DNA of 64,000 bases from the NCBI GenBank assembly GCA_022827185.1, contig JAJDTM010000024.1, forward strand, positions 1 through 64,000. Direction: 5' to 3'. The position numbers were made by a program, and so were the translations under genes. The first letter of the stretch is position 1. Each line of letters begins with the position of its first letter. Shown here piece after piece: positions 8,688 through 16,912 of this stretch. Source of the DNA: Candidatus Poribacteria bacterium (GTDB lineage Bacteria; Poribacteria; WGA-4E; WGA-3G). Below the pieces are notes generated by a model. That model made no database searches and had not been told where the DNA came from. It saw only the letters and a program-made list of their open reading frames with translations.

Positions 8688-9491
8688 ATGACGAACCCCA
8701 AAGTACTCATCTTACGAACCGCAGGGACTAACTGCGATGCAGAAACAGACACGGCGTTTCAACTCGCCGGTGCGGAGACTGCGTTAGTCCACATCCAAAA
8801 TCTCATATCTGGCAGAGTCAACCTTGCCGACTATCAGGTCCTCGCGATTCCGGGTGGCTTCTCCTACGGCGACGACATCGCAGCGGGTATCCTGCTGGCG
8901 ATCGAGATGAAACATAAACTGACAGACCTGCTCAACCGGTTCGTCGCGGACGGTAAGTTGGTCATCGGTATCTGCAACGGGTTTCAAGTGCTGGTGCGGA
9001 CGGGTTTGTTGCCAGGGATATCTGCATCTGATAGCAGCACCCCAGAGATGACACAACGCACAACACTCGCCATGAACACATCCGCAAGATTCGAGTGCCG
9101 GTGGGTAGACTTGGAGACACAAGAAAGTCCGTGCGTCTTCACAAAAGGGGTCAAACCGCGTGTCTATCTACCCGTCGCGCATGCTGAAGGACGGTTCACT
9201 GCACCGACAGATGTGTTGGCAGAATTAGAAGCGAACCATCAGGTTGTATTCCGGTATGCTGAGAGCGAATATCCGATCAATCCGAACGGTTCGGATGCCG
9301 ATATTGCTGGCATCTGCGACGCAACAGGCAGAATCTTCGGTTTGATGCCGCACCCGGAACGGTTCCTGACGAAATGGAATCACCCGCGCTGGACGCGACT
9401 CGCGGAAACACAAGACACCGCTTCTGAAGAAGGCGATGGACTCGTTATTTTCAAAAACGCTGTTAATTACGTCAAAGCAAATCTCCCGTAG
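8688..9491 (+). CDS. purQ: Phosphoribosylformylglycinamidine synthase subunit PurQ (glutaminase)
   Basis: This class I glutamine amidotransferase supplies ammonia to PurL. Landmarks are the N-terminal VLILRTAGTNCDAET, GGFSYGDDIAAG (oxyanion region), GICNGFQVL with the nucleophilic cysteine near residue 96, and GLMPHPERF with the His/Glu of the triad near 223-225. At 267 residues it is longer than the ~225-residue PurQ of Bacillus. The extra length is in the part between cysteine and histidine, as in several other deep-branching phyla. It shares the transcription unit of purL; an AGGAG box precedes the start. Confidence 0.94.
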   Translation: MTNPKVLILRTAGTNCDAETDTAFQLAGAETALVHIQNLISGRVNLADYQVLAIPGGFSYGDDIAAGILLAIEMKHKLTDLLNRFVADGKLVIGICNGFQVLVRTGLLPGISASDSSTPEMTQRTTLAMNTSARFECRWVDLETQESPCVFTKGVKPRVYLPVAHAEGRFTAPTDVLAELEANHQVVFRYAESEYPINPNGSDADIAGICDATGRIFGLMPHPERFLTKWNHPRWTRLAETQDTASEEGDGLVIFKNAVNYVKANLP

Positions 9492-9658
9492 CAGAAACTT
9501 GCCTTGCAGTGAGAGTTGTGCTACCGGAGCACCTTTTCAGCATTGGTATTACCTTTATTCACTTTTGCCAGGACCGCCTGATAACTTCTGGATTATAGTG
9601 AAACCCAGAAATAAGTAAACATTTACCCCTAAAGGCCCTATGAGCAAAACCGAGAATT

Positions 9659-9690
9659 CCCCCCTGATAAGGGGGGTTAGGGGGGTTGAC
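9659..9690. repeat. CCCCCTGATAAGGGGG-type repeat
   Basis: A run of C, then TGATAAGGGGGGTTAGGGGGG, lies in the 244-base spacer between purQ and the next gene. The same core occurs inside the MITE at 61940-62057. No other feature is seen in this spacer. Confidence 0.6.
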
Positions 9691-9735
9691 AGATAGGCTT
9701 TAGTGCCCAATTAATTCTAAACTTTAGTATAAAAA

Positions 9736-10170
9736 ATGCAAGATAAATTATCGCGTCGTCTCCTTCCATTCTATATGAAACTCCCCGTCTTTTGGGCGTT
9801 CATCATACTTTCAGTATTAGGGCAGCTGCTCTGGGTTGCTCTCATTTCGCAATACGTACACATTGACCTCCGTTGGTCGAGTTTCGGCTTCGGTTTAGGG
9901 ATCGGTTTGGGTTTCATGCAGGGGAAATGGACATCGCGGTTATGGCAACAGTCCTATCTAAAGGTTTTAAAGCGGCAGATAACCTTCTGGGACGCAAAAG
10001 GCTCGAAACTTCTCACTTTCTACACCTGCGTTGCACTCGGTTTACCGGTCTTTTGCACTATCCTCATCCGATCCTTCGATACATTGGTAGGCATCCAATC
10101 CTACGTCTTCGGCTTTATCGGTGCGATGAATGTGGCGCTGCTACTATGGGTGCGCCGCATCCCGAAATGA
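9736..10170 (+). CDS. small membrane protein of unknown function
   Basis: This 144-residue protein has four predicted hydrophobic segments: about 18-40 (FWAFIILSVLGQLLWVALIS), 48-64 (glycine-rich FGFGLGIGLGF), 92-112 and 118-138. The loop between segments 2 and 3 is basic. It lacks motifs that I recognise and has no close operon partner. A purQ-side spacer with repeats precedes it, and a hairpin repeat follows at 10197. Real coding is supported by length, composition and frame; function is unknown. Confidence 0.65.
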   Translation: MQDKLSRRLLPFYMKLPVFWAFIILSVLGQLLWVALISQYVHIDLRWSSFGFGLGIGLGFMQGKWTSRLWQQSYLKVLKRQITFWDAKGSKLLTFYTCVALGLPVFCTILIRSFDTLVGIQSYVFGFIGAMNVALLLWVRRIPK

Positions 10171-10196
10171 GATAGAAATAGCTTTCAGTTATTGGA

Positions 10197-10283
10197 CCCC
10201 CCAGGCCCGGTAGGTGCGGTTTCCCAACCGCACCGGATCCTTGAAAGAAGACGTGAAACCCAATAATTTCTTAAAACTAAATG
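10197..10283. repeat. dispersed hairpin repeat (CCCGGTAGGTGCGG type)
   Basis: It consists of CCCCCAGGCCCGGTA, then a near-perfect hairpin with arms GGTGCGGTT and AACCGCACC (10213-10234), then GGATCCTTGAAA and a conserved tail to 10283. A copy with the same tail is at 32711-32819 and a shorter copy at 47381-47418. Confidence 0.75.
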
Positions 10284-10308
10284 ACCTTGTTCTTTGACTG
10301 AACATTGA

Positions 10309-10337
10309 TTGAAAATTTGTCACAGATATGGTAAACT
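10309..10337 (+). promoter_or_regulatory. sigma-70-like promoter
   Basis: TTGAAA at 10309-10314 and TAAACT at 10332-10337 are 17 bases apart, 46 bases before the start of the next gene. Confidence 0.5.
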
Positions 10338-10382
10338 TTATGTAAAATTGATAGGTTCAGAACCTTTGCTGGAGAATTCAAT

Positions 10383-10898
10383 ATGCGTCCACTGACGATC
10401 TCTTTACCAGATTACCTCTACGAAAAATTGACGCAACAAGCGAAAGTATCTAAAATTTCACTTGAAGAACTTGTGTTGTTTCAACTCGAACGCGATGAAG
10501 TAAGAGACACCGCTCTAACTTTTTTACGAAAGCGCGCTGGTAGATGCTTGATGGCAAAAGAAGCTATTCTTAAAGAATCAACCCCACCTGTATGGGTAGT
10601 TCCTGTTTTTACCAACGTTGATCCTCCTGTTGAAGTTGGAGAAATACATGTTGCTGCTGATACTGGAGAAGTTTTAAGCACAGAGATGGACGTGGCGGAA
10701 ATGATTGAAAACGGACACGTTAGTTTTGGGTTTGAGTCTTTGGCTATAGAAAAACAGGAACGTTTGACAGAACTTCTGGCATTGAATAGTGAACAAGTAT
10801 TAGCACCGGAAGTGAGACAAGAGATGGACACACTCCTCGCTGAAGAGCAAGCTCTCCAAATCCGAAATCTCGAAACATTGGAGAAACGGCTTCTGTAA
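10383..10898 (+). CDS. ribbon-helix-helix-like N-terminus, unknown protein
   Basis: This is a 171-residue soluble protein. The N-terminal RPLTISLPDYLYEKLTQQAK, followed by SLEELVLFQLERD, resembles a CopG/ribbon-helix-helix DNA-binding segment: a beta strand and two helices. The middle contains WVVPVFTNVDPPVEVGEIHV, then AADTGEV. The C-terminal third is helical and rich in Glu and Leu. It is separated by only 5 bases from the helicase-GIY-YIG gene, so the two are co-transcribed from the promoter at 10309. It could be an autoregulator or a partner of the helicase, but no function is demonstrable. Confidence 0.7.
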   Translation: MRPLTISLPDYLYEKLTQQAKVSKISLEELVLFQLERDEVRDTALTFLRKRAGRCLMAKEAILKESTPPVWVVPVFTNVDPPVEVGEIHVAADTGEVLSTEMDVAEMIENGHVSFGFESLAIEKQERLTELLALNSEQVLAPEVRQEMDTLLAEEQALQIRNLETLEKRLL

Positions 10899-10903
10899 AA
10901 AAT

Positions 10904-12628
10904 ATGCAACTGGACAGAAACCAAGAAAAAGCCGTCAACCACGTCACAGGCCCCGCAATCGTCATCGCAGGCCCCGGCAGCGGCAAAACCACAGTCGTAA
11001 CAGCACGGATCCTGAACCTCATCCAGACCCACAACATCCCACCGCCACAGATCCTCGCCATCGCTTTCAACAGAAAAGCCGTTGAAGAGATGGAAACCCG
11101 AATCTTGCGGGAACTCACGGCATCCGAAACCGAAACCTCCGAAAAACCTGTCATCCGTACACTCCACGCCTTCGGCAAAGACCTCATTACCGAAAACCAT
11201 GAACGTGCCGGGTTCAGCCAAATCCCTGAAATCTGGTCCGGACAGATTGATCAAATCATCGCAGAGGAACGGAAACAGATTGAACGCGCAGCTGCCACAA
11301 CCGAGGTCGCCATCTATAAAATTGAGAACAAAAAGACCGGTAAGTGCTACATCGGGCAGACCACGAACCCAGAACAGCGCAGAAAAGAACACTTCAGCAA
11401 TTCATCAAACGACAGACTCCGACAAGCCATCCGACATGAAGGCGCGACACAATTCAGTTTCAAAGTGATAGAGTGGGTCAAAGGACGAGAGGCGAATCGT
11501 CGTGAGGCACACTGGATCGCATCCTACAGAGACCGCGCAGATGTATTCAACCGAGCCGACCCACTACGAGTGCGGTACAGCAACCAATTAATCCTTGAGC
11601 TGTTCTGCCAACACTTCGGTATCCCTTACGAAGAGCATCTTGACACGCATCCCGATTTCGAGAATCTCCGCGACCGTTTCAACGACATAAAAGAGACAGT
11701 CATGCGAGCAAAACGACAGGTCACCACCGGGCTGTTTGATCCAAAGACGCTTGATGATCCGGTAGCGCGAGCCTTTGCCGAAAAGTATGAAAAACGCAAA
11801 ACCGAAGCAAACGCTGTCGATTTTGAGGATATGATTATCCACGCTGCGAACCTACTTGAAACCTGTCCCGATCTCCGCCAAGCCTATCGCGACAAATATC
11901 CATACCTACTCGTTGACGAGTTCCAAGACATTGCACCCGCCGATTTCCGACTGATTTCACGCCTCTCTGAAAACCTCTTCGCTGTCGGAGACGACGATCA
12001 GGCGATCTACGGATTCCGCGGTGGCAACTCGGAGATCATGCTGAAATTCACTGACCGAAAGGACGTAACAAAATATGAGATCACACGCAATTATCGCTCC
12101 ACATCCACCATTGTTGAACACGCCAGAGCGTTGATTGAGCGCAACGCACCCCGCATCCGCAAAGACCTCCGCGCCCACAACCCGATGCAACAGCACATAA
12201 AGACCGTAGAAACAACCCCTGAAACCGTCGCAGCTGCTTTACGACGCGAGTTGGAATCACCACAGGAGACAGCCGTTTTAGCGCGTACCAACTACGAAAC
12301 CGATCAGATTCAAACGATGCTTAGCAACCACCCAACAGCACCCGAAATAACGACAATCCACAAAGCGAAAGGCAGAGAATGGAAAAAGGTTATCCTCGTG
12401 CATAACACACTGGAGCGGCAGTTTCCGCGTCGGGATAGTGAACTGATAGAGGAGCGGCGTGTGTTCTATGTCGCGATGACGCGTGCGAAGACGGAGTTAG
12501 TCGTTCTCGGCGGGAGATGTCCATTCGTGCCAGAGTTCGAGAATATCCGCAAAAACCTCGGTTACTATTTCCGCCAATTCGCCTACTGGCGTGCAAGAAG
12601 GATAGTCAAAAAGCAGAAAACACTTTAG
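10904..12628 (+). CDS. UvrD/Rep-like superfamily 1 helicase with inserted GIY-YIG nuclease domain
   Basis: This 574-residue protein has the SF1A helicase frame: Walker A GPGSGKTT near residue 25, motif Ia ILAIAFNRKAVEEM, RTLHAFG, motif II LLVDEFQDI, motif III GDDDQAIYGFRGG, motif IV TRNYRST, motif V TTIHKAKGREWKKVILV and motif VI RRVFYVAMTRAK. Between motif Ib and motif II, at residues ~134-222, is a complete GIY-YIG endonuclease domain: AIYKIENKKTGKCYIGQT, then QRRKEHF, EAHWIASYRDRADVFN. It keeps the two tyrosines, arginine, glutamate and asparagine. The protein is shorter than UvrD (~720) because domains 1B and 2B are reduced. Combined unwinding and cutting of DNA is an inference from the two domains. 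Confidence 0.88.
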   Translation: MQLDRNQEKAVNHVTGPAIVIAGPGSGKTTVVTARILNLIQTHNIPPPQILAIAFNRKAVEEMETRILRELTASETETSEKPVIRTLHAFGKDLITENHERAGFSQIPEIWSGQIDQIIAEERKQIERAAATTEVAIYKIENKKTGKCYIGQTTNPEQRRKEHFSNSSNDRLRQAIRHEGATQFSFKVIEWVKGREANRREAHWIASYRDRADVFNRADPLRVRYSNQLILELFCQHFGIPYEEHLDTHPDFENLRDRFNDIKETVMRAKRQVTTGLFDPKTLDDPVARAFAEKYEKRKTEANAVDFEDMIIHAANLLETCPDLRQAYRDKYPYLLVDEFQDIAPADFRLISRLSENLFAVGDDDQAIYGFRGGNSEIMLKFTDRKDVTKYEITRNYRSTSTIVEHARALIERNAPRIRKDLRAHNPMQQHIKTVETTPETVAAALRRELESPQETAVLARTNYETDQIQTMLSNHPTAPEITTIHKAKGREWKKVILVHNTLERQFPRRDSELIEERRVFYVAMTRAKTELVVLGGRCPFVPEFENIRKNLGYYFRQFAYWRARRIVKKQKTL

Positions 12629-12636
12629 CACGGCAC

Positions 12637-12665
12637 TTGACAAAACCTCCCCAAAAAGGTAAAAT
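12637..12665 (+). promoter_or_regulatory. sigma-70 promoter, near consensus
   Basis: TTGACA at 12637-12642, a 17-base spacer and TAAAAT at 12660-12665. It starts 8 bases after the helicase stop and would drive the 78-residue coiled-coil protein with a leader of ~130 bases. Confidence 0.6.
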
Positions 12666-12744
12666 ATGTTTGTCAATTACAAGGTAACACGATTTTTGTA
12701 GTACACAGCGAATTCGGCATAACACTATCATTTTTCATTGAACC

Positions 12745-12771
12745 TGTAGCATAACCTGTTAGGTTGTGCCA
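12745..12771. repeat. TGTAGCATAACC hairpin repeat
   Basis: TGTAGCATAACCTG is followed by TTAGGTTGTGCCA, giving a small AACCT/AGGTT hairpin. Near-identical copies lie at 23375-23401 and 50380-50406, each just upstream of genes. Confidence 0.7.
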
Positions 12772-12800
12772 CCGCCGCCCCGAAGCCAGAGGAAAACAAA

Positions 12801-13037
12801 ATGACAAACGAAGAACTTTATCAACTCATGAAAGATGGCTTTGATCAAGTCAATCAGCGTTTGGATAAGATGGATCAGCGTTTAGATGAGATGGATACCC
12901 GGCTCCGAGATGTTGAGAATAGTATATCAGAACGCAAAGGTAAGCAAAACATGATTGCAGGAATGAGAAACTGGATAACGATTGTATGCGCCACCGGTGC
13001 CGTGATTATCTCCATTGCCGTCGCTATTTTCAAATAA
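12801..13037 (+). CDS. small coiled-coil protein with C-terminal membrane anchor
   Basis: This is a 78-residue protein. Residues 10-48 carry heptad-like repeats (FDQVNQRLDKMDQRLDEMDT) that predict a coiled coil. Residues ~57-76 (WITIVCATGAVIISIAVAIF) form one hydrophobic helix at the C-terminus. This layout matches hemolysin XhlA-like/DUF1640-like tail-anchored small proteins. An AGAGG box lies 8 bases before the ATG. It probably oligomerises on the membrane; specific role unknown. Confidence 0.7.
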   Translation: MTNEELYQLMKDGFDQVNQRLDKMDQRLDEMDTRLRDVENSISERKGKQNMIAGMRNWITIVCATGAVIISIAVAIFK

Positions 13038-13131
13038 ACACTCAAGCCTTTTGATAAAATGAAATAAACATATAAAGTGTAAATATTAAAATTTAAGCGA
13101 TATTAACAACACTTCCATAGCAGACGCGACC

Positions 13132-15042
13132 TTGAAAAACCAAATCCCCCATCCCGGCGTAACGTTTCGTGCCATCATGCTTGGTTTGCTACTGATTCCG
13201 GTGAATACCTACTTCATCATGGCAAACCACCTCAAATTTTGGAGTACCCTCCCGACTACGATGTCGCTCATCTACAACGTGATTATCACGTTGATGGTGC
13301 TCATCCCGTTCAACCTATTGCTAAAACGATTCCTGCCAAAGTTCGCTTTCAGACAGGGTGAACTGCTGACGGTCTTCGCGATGCTCTCGCTCTCCTCAGC
13401 AATCGCAGGACACGATATGATGCAAACGGTCATCCCGACAATCTCGGACGGATACTGGTTCGCGACCCCCGAAAACGAATGGAAACAACTCTTCTGGCGA
13501 CACCTGCCAGCGTGGCTGACCTCTAACGACGAAGCAAGCCTGAAACTGCTTTACGATGGCGAAAGCACTGTTTATCGGAAAGAGCATCTGCTCGGATGGC
13601 TCCGTCCGATTCTCTGGTGGACAGTGTTTCTAACAGTGCTTATCTGGGTGATGATCTGTATTGATGTTTTCCTCCGAAGACAGTGGATTGAGAGTGAACG
13701 GTTATCCTATCCGATTGTGCAGTTACCACTGGAGATGACAAGGCTCGATGGACGGCTTTTCAAGTCAAAAATGATGTGGTTCGGCTTCGCGATTGCCGGC
13801 GGTATCAACCTCATCAACGGTGTGCATGTCCTTTTCCCAGAACTCCCCGAAATCCCGGTCCGGCACGCCGAGATCGGTCAATACTTCACGCAAAAACCGT
13901 GGAACTCTATCGGTTGGACACCTATCTATATCCGTTCTTTTGCTGTCGGACTCGCTTACCTCATGCCGTTAGAGATGTCGTTTTCTGTCTGGTTTTTCTA
14001 TTGGTTCTGGAAAGCGGAACGGATATTGGGCAGCGCGCTTGGACTCGATATTATGCCGGGGTTCCCTTACGACTGGCAGCAAATAATGGGCGGCTACCTC
14101 GTCCTTTCCTGCTTCGCGCTCTGGGGCGGACGACGCTTCTTTTTCCGCGTTGCGAAGCACATCTTTCGAGGATACAGTGCACCCGGTGAAATCGACGACA
14201 GCCGAGAACCGATGCGTTACCGATGGGCAGCATTCGGATTAGTGGGTGGGTTGATATTCCTATGCGTCTTTTCACACCGAGGCGGCATGGCACTCTGGAC
14301 AATAGGGCTCTATTTCCTTATCTACTACCTGTTATCCATGAGCCTTACGCGTATCCGCGCCGAAGTCGGTCCACCGACAATCCGGACTTACGCAACGCCG
14401 CACGGTATCCTCACGGACATCTTCGGGACCCGAATCCTGTCGCACGGGAGTTTGACGATGATGCGGCTCTACCTCACCTTCAATCGCGGTTCCCGCGCAA
14501 ACCCGATGCCACATACGCTCGAAGGGTTCAAACTCGCGGAGGAGTCAGGTATGCGTTCCGGTAGACTGATTGTCGCGATGATGTTCGCAGCAGTCGTCGG
14601 GATTCTTGCATCGTTTTGGGCATACCTCCTCGTCGGATACAAGATCGGTCTCGTCAGCGATCTCGGCACAGGCGGGTACAATCTTCTGCAAAAGTGGATT
14701 TCACACCCTACGGAAACTGATGCTGCCGCTGTGACTTTTATCGGCATCGGCGCGCTCTTCACAGGTTTTCTCTGGTGGCTTCGGACAGTGTTTCCGTTCT
14801 GGCCCTTCCATCCGGCGGGTTATCTCGTCGCTGGCGAAAGATCGACGATCGGCAGACTCTGGTTCTCAATATTTCTGAGTTGGGGCATCAAGACGATATT
14901 GCTAAAAGTCGGCGGGATTCGCCTGTATCGTAAAGCGTATCCACTCTTTCTCGGATTGATTCTCGGTGAATTCATGATAGGTGGTATATGGGTACTCATT
15001 CGGCTCTTCACAGGTTTGCAGATGTATTCATTTTATAGATAG
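13132..15042 (+). CDS. DUF6785-family polytopic membrane protein
   Basis: This 636-residue protein has roughly a dozen or more hydrophobic segments spread over its length. The opening (FRAIMLGLLLIPVNTYFIMA), FRQGELLTVFAMLSLSSAIAGHDM and the later LTRIRAEVGPPT with HGILTDIFGTR are features I associate with the DUF6785/DUF6784 membrane proteins common in Poribacteria and Planctomycetes. Function is unknown; a transport role is plausible from topology. The start is a TTG at 13132. An internal ATG at 13174 would remove 14 residues and is possible, as no strong ribosome binding site fixes the choice. Confidence 0.75.
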   Translation: MKNQIPHPGVTFRAIMLGLLLIPVNTYFIMANHLKFWSTLPTTMSLIYNVIITLMVLIPFNLLLKRFLPKFAFRQGELLTVFAMLSLSSAIAGHDMMQTVIPTISDGYWFATPENEWKQLFWRHLPAWLTSNDEASLKLLYDGESTVYRKEHLLGWLRPILWWTVFLTVLIWVMICIDVFLRRQWIESERLSYPIVQLPLEMTRLDGRLFKSKMMWFGFAIAGGINLINGVHVLFPELPEIPVRHAEIGQYFTQKPWNSIGWTPIYIRSFAVGLAYLMPLEMSFSVWFFYWFWKAERILGSALGLDIMPGFPYDWQQIMGGYLVLSCFALWGGRRFFFRVAKHIFRGYSAPGEIDDSREPMRYRWAAFGLVGGLIFLCVFSHRGGMALWTIGLYFLIYYLLSMSLTRIRAEVGPPTIRTYATPHGILTDIFGTRILSHGSLTMMRLYLTFNRGSRANPMPHTLEGFKLAEESGMRSGRLIVAMMFAAVVGILASFWAYLLVGYKIGLVSDLGTGGYNLLQKWISHPTETDAAAVTFIGIGALFTGFLWWLRTVFPFWPFHPAGYLVAGERSTIGRLWFSIFLSWGIKTILLKVGGIRLYRKAYPLFLGLILGEFMIGGIWVLIRLFTGLQMYSFYR

Positions 15043-15164
15043 TTTCCAGTTTCCAGTGTCCAGTTACGAGTAAGAGAAATGCCTAATGAATCAGACTCTC
15101 ACTGTGAGGCACTGTTAACTGGTTACTGGTTACTGACAACTGATAACTACTACGGAGACAAAAC
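15043..15164. repeat. intergenic TAACTG/CCAGTT short-repeat array
   Basis: The spacer is built from short units such as CAGTTTCCAGTGTCCAGTT and GGTTACTGGTTACTGACAAC, ending in TGATAACTAC directly before the start region of the next gene. Similar arrays occur at 27660-27712, 28757-28806, 45660-45780, 50408-50520 and 54320-54357. Confidence 0.6.
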
Positions 15165-16181
15165 ATGAAATTAGCGGTGCTTTCTTATAGTCATCACGGA
15201 CGCAGCATGGCGCGCACAGCGCACGGACTCGGACACGAGATTGTCGGCGTTATGGACGGTGAACCTGCCCCCCGACAACAGTTGATGGACGATTTTCAAT
15301 GTCCGGGATTCGAGACGGCAGCAGAATGTCTTGATGCCAGCAAACCCGACGCTGTGCTCGTCGCAGGAAAACATATTGAGATGGGAGATCACGTCCAAGC
15401 ATGCGTAGACCGGCGTATTCCGTACCTCTTGGACAAACCGTTTGCGGATTGTGCCGACAGGCTCCGTCCCGCTGCCGAGGCATCCGAAAAACACGGGGTC
15501 TTCAGCGCGCTGACGCTACCGAACCGTGTCAGCCGAATCGTGAGTGTCGTCCAAGAGATGGTCGCTGACGGCAGTTTGGGTGAACTTGTACTATATAACA
15601 GTAGGTTGAACAATGGACCTCCGTCTCGCTATGATCCGACCCCGTCCGCGTGGCACAACGATCCGAGTATCTCTGGCGGTGGATGTTGGGCAGTCGAGGC
15701 GGCGCACGGTATTGATACATTCCTCCAATTTGTCGGCGACGCACAAATTACAGTCGTCGGTGCGATTATGTCCAACGCCATGTATAGCCGCGGCGTGGAG
15801 GATAGTGGGGTTGGTGTACTCCGCACGGAAAGCGGTATCACTGGGATTATTGAATCAGGGTACAACTACCCGTCTGGCACACGCGGTGGTGATCACTTCT
15901 TTCGATTTATCGGTACAAAGGCATCCGTATTTGAGCAATACGGTCGCAACGGCGAGCCCTTGATTGAAGTGCATACCACAGAAGGCGTGCAGTTCAGCGA
16001 GGACATCTCGCACGGTGCGCGGATGCAGGGGGTAATGCGCAAAGCATTTGACGCAATCCGTGATGGCGACACCTTCGAGCCGACGGTTGCCGATGCAGTC
16101 AAGATTCTTGAGATTCAGGATGCCGTCTATGCACACGCTCGGCAAGGCGTGATAACTCATGGGCCTCATCCGATGGGTTGA
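15165..16181 (+). CDS. Gfo/Idh/MocA-family NAD(P)-dependent oxidoreductase
   Basis: This 338-residue cytoplasmic enzyme has an N-terminal Rossmann fold (MKLAVLSYSHHGRSMARTAH, with a less glycine-rich loop than usual) followed by VMDGEPAPRQ. The family motif appears as LLDKPFAD near residues 87-94, a DKP variant of the EKP signature whose lysine takes part in catalysis. The C-terminal alpha/beta domain contains SISGGGCWAVEAAHGIDTFL, with the conserved region holding the catalytic Asp/His. Typical substrates are sugars, inositols or their amines; none can be chosen here. GGAGA precedes the ATG. Confidence 0.85.
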   Translation: MKLAVLSYSHHGRSMARTAHGLGHEIVGVMDGEPAPRQQLMDDFQCPGFETAAECLDASKPDAVLVAGKHIEMGDHVQACVDRRIPYLLDKPFADCADRLRPAAEASEKHGVFSALTLPNRVSRIVSVVQEMVADGSLGELVLYNSRLNNGPPSRYDPTPSAWHNDPSISGGGCWAVEAAHGIDTFLQFVGDAQITVVGAIMSNAMYSRGVEDSGVGVLRTESGITGIIESGYNYPSGTRGGDHFFRFIGTKASVFEQYGRNGEPLIEVHTTEGVQFSEDISHGARMQGVMRKAFDAIRDGDTFEPTVADAVKILEIQDAVYAHARQGVITHGPHPMG

Positions 16182-16250
16182 CAACAGCCGTGGTCTCTCA
16201 ATCGTAAATAATAGGGATCCGGTTATTGCAATAATCATAAATTAAAACAG

Positions 16251-16291
16251 TTGAAAGCGTCTTGGGACGTATGCTAACATATTGTAATATG
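16251..16291 (+). promoter_or_regulatory. hicBA promoter with overlapping palindromic operator
   Basis: TTGAAA at 16251-16256 and TAACAT at 16275-16280 are 18 bases apart. A perfect palindrome CATATT-GT-AATATG at 16278-16291 overlaps the -10 box and start region. This is the position expected for autorepression by the DNA-binding HicB antitoxin. Operator identity is inferred from position and symmetry. Confidence 0.55.
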
Positions 16292-16327
16292 ATGTATTAT
16301 CCCACAATGTCCAAAAGGAGTTAAATT

Positions 16328-16561
16328 ATGAAAACGCAAACCTTCACAGCAAGCATTTCGCGAGAAGGGGAGATGTTTGTCGCGCAATGTTTAGAGATAG
16401 ATGTTGCCAGTCAAGGTAAAAGTGAAGATGATGCGATCAACAATCTTAAAGAGGCATTGGAACTTTACCTTGAACCTCCTCGTCCAACTGTAATGCCGAA
16501 ACTCCGCAAATTTGAAGTATCCATTAACACCGATGAAACCGCTTTCTTATCGTCAGATTAA
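16328..16561 (+). CDS. hicB: HicB-family antitoxin
   Basis: This 77-residue protein has the partial RNase H-like HicB fold: FTASISREGEMFVAQCLEID, ASQGKSEDDAINNLKEALEL and a YLEPP end. HicB binds and neutralises HicA and usually represses the operon. AAGGAG lies 10 bases before the ATG. Gene order is antitoxin first, and its end overlaps hicA by 29 bases. The C-terminal DNA-binding helix-turn-helix of longer HicB proteins is missing, although a short tail (KLRKFEVSI) remains. Confidence 0.85.
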   Translation: MKTQTFTASISREGEMFVAQCLEIDVASQGKSEDDAINNLKEALELYLEPPRPTVMPKLRKFEVSINTDETAFLSSD

Positions 16562-16748
16562 ACGGAAATTGGAAAAGGCGGGGTTTGAGGTGGTTCATCA
16601 GCGTGGAAGTCACGTAAAATTTGTCCGTGAAAGTCAAGATGAGGTTCGCACGGTGATGGTCCCAAATCATCGTGAAGTAAAGATTGGCACACTCCGTTCT
16701 ATCCTGAGACACGCTGGACTCACCCCGGATGAATTTGATAGACTTTAA
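16533..16748 (+). CDS. hicA: HicA-family mRNA interferase toxin
   Basis: This 71-residue dsRBD-like toxin reads MKPLSYRQIKRKLEKAGFEV, then HQRGSHVKFVRE with the catalytic histidine in GSH, and TVMVPNHREVKIGTLRSIL. HicA toxins cleave mRNA and tmRNA independently of codons. I chose ATG 16533; the frame also has a TTG at 16512, which is less likely. The start lies inside the end of hicB, so translation is coupled. Confidence 0.87.
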   Translation: MKPLSYRQIKRKLEKAGFEVVHQRGSHVKFVRESQDEVRTVMVPNHREVKIGTLRSILRHAGLTPDEFDRL

Positions 16749-16912
16749 TCCAAGGTGTTCAACTACGGCACAATCCGCGATCGACCATCCTAATGTCATT
16801 CTCCACTAAGCAGCGGATTTGAAACGGAAAGGTAGAGATAATTGACGTGAAATATCACTAATCGCTGCCTACTAAAAGCAGAATTTACCATTCTACATTC
16901 AAGGAGGGAAAT

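Noticed and set aside
10481..11392. 303-codon minus-strand open frame
   Set aside because: It covers the RHH-like gene and the helicase start on the other strand; cysteine/phenylalanine-rich composition looks like a shadow.
15043..15164. CRISPR-like short repeats (here and in the other TAACTG arrays)
   Set aside because: Units are 6-12 bases, imperfect and without unique spacers, and no cas gene is in the window.
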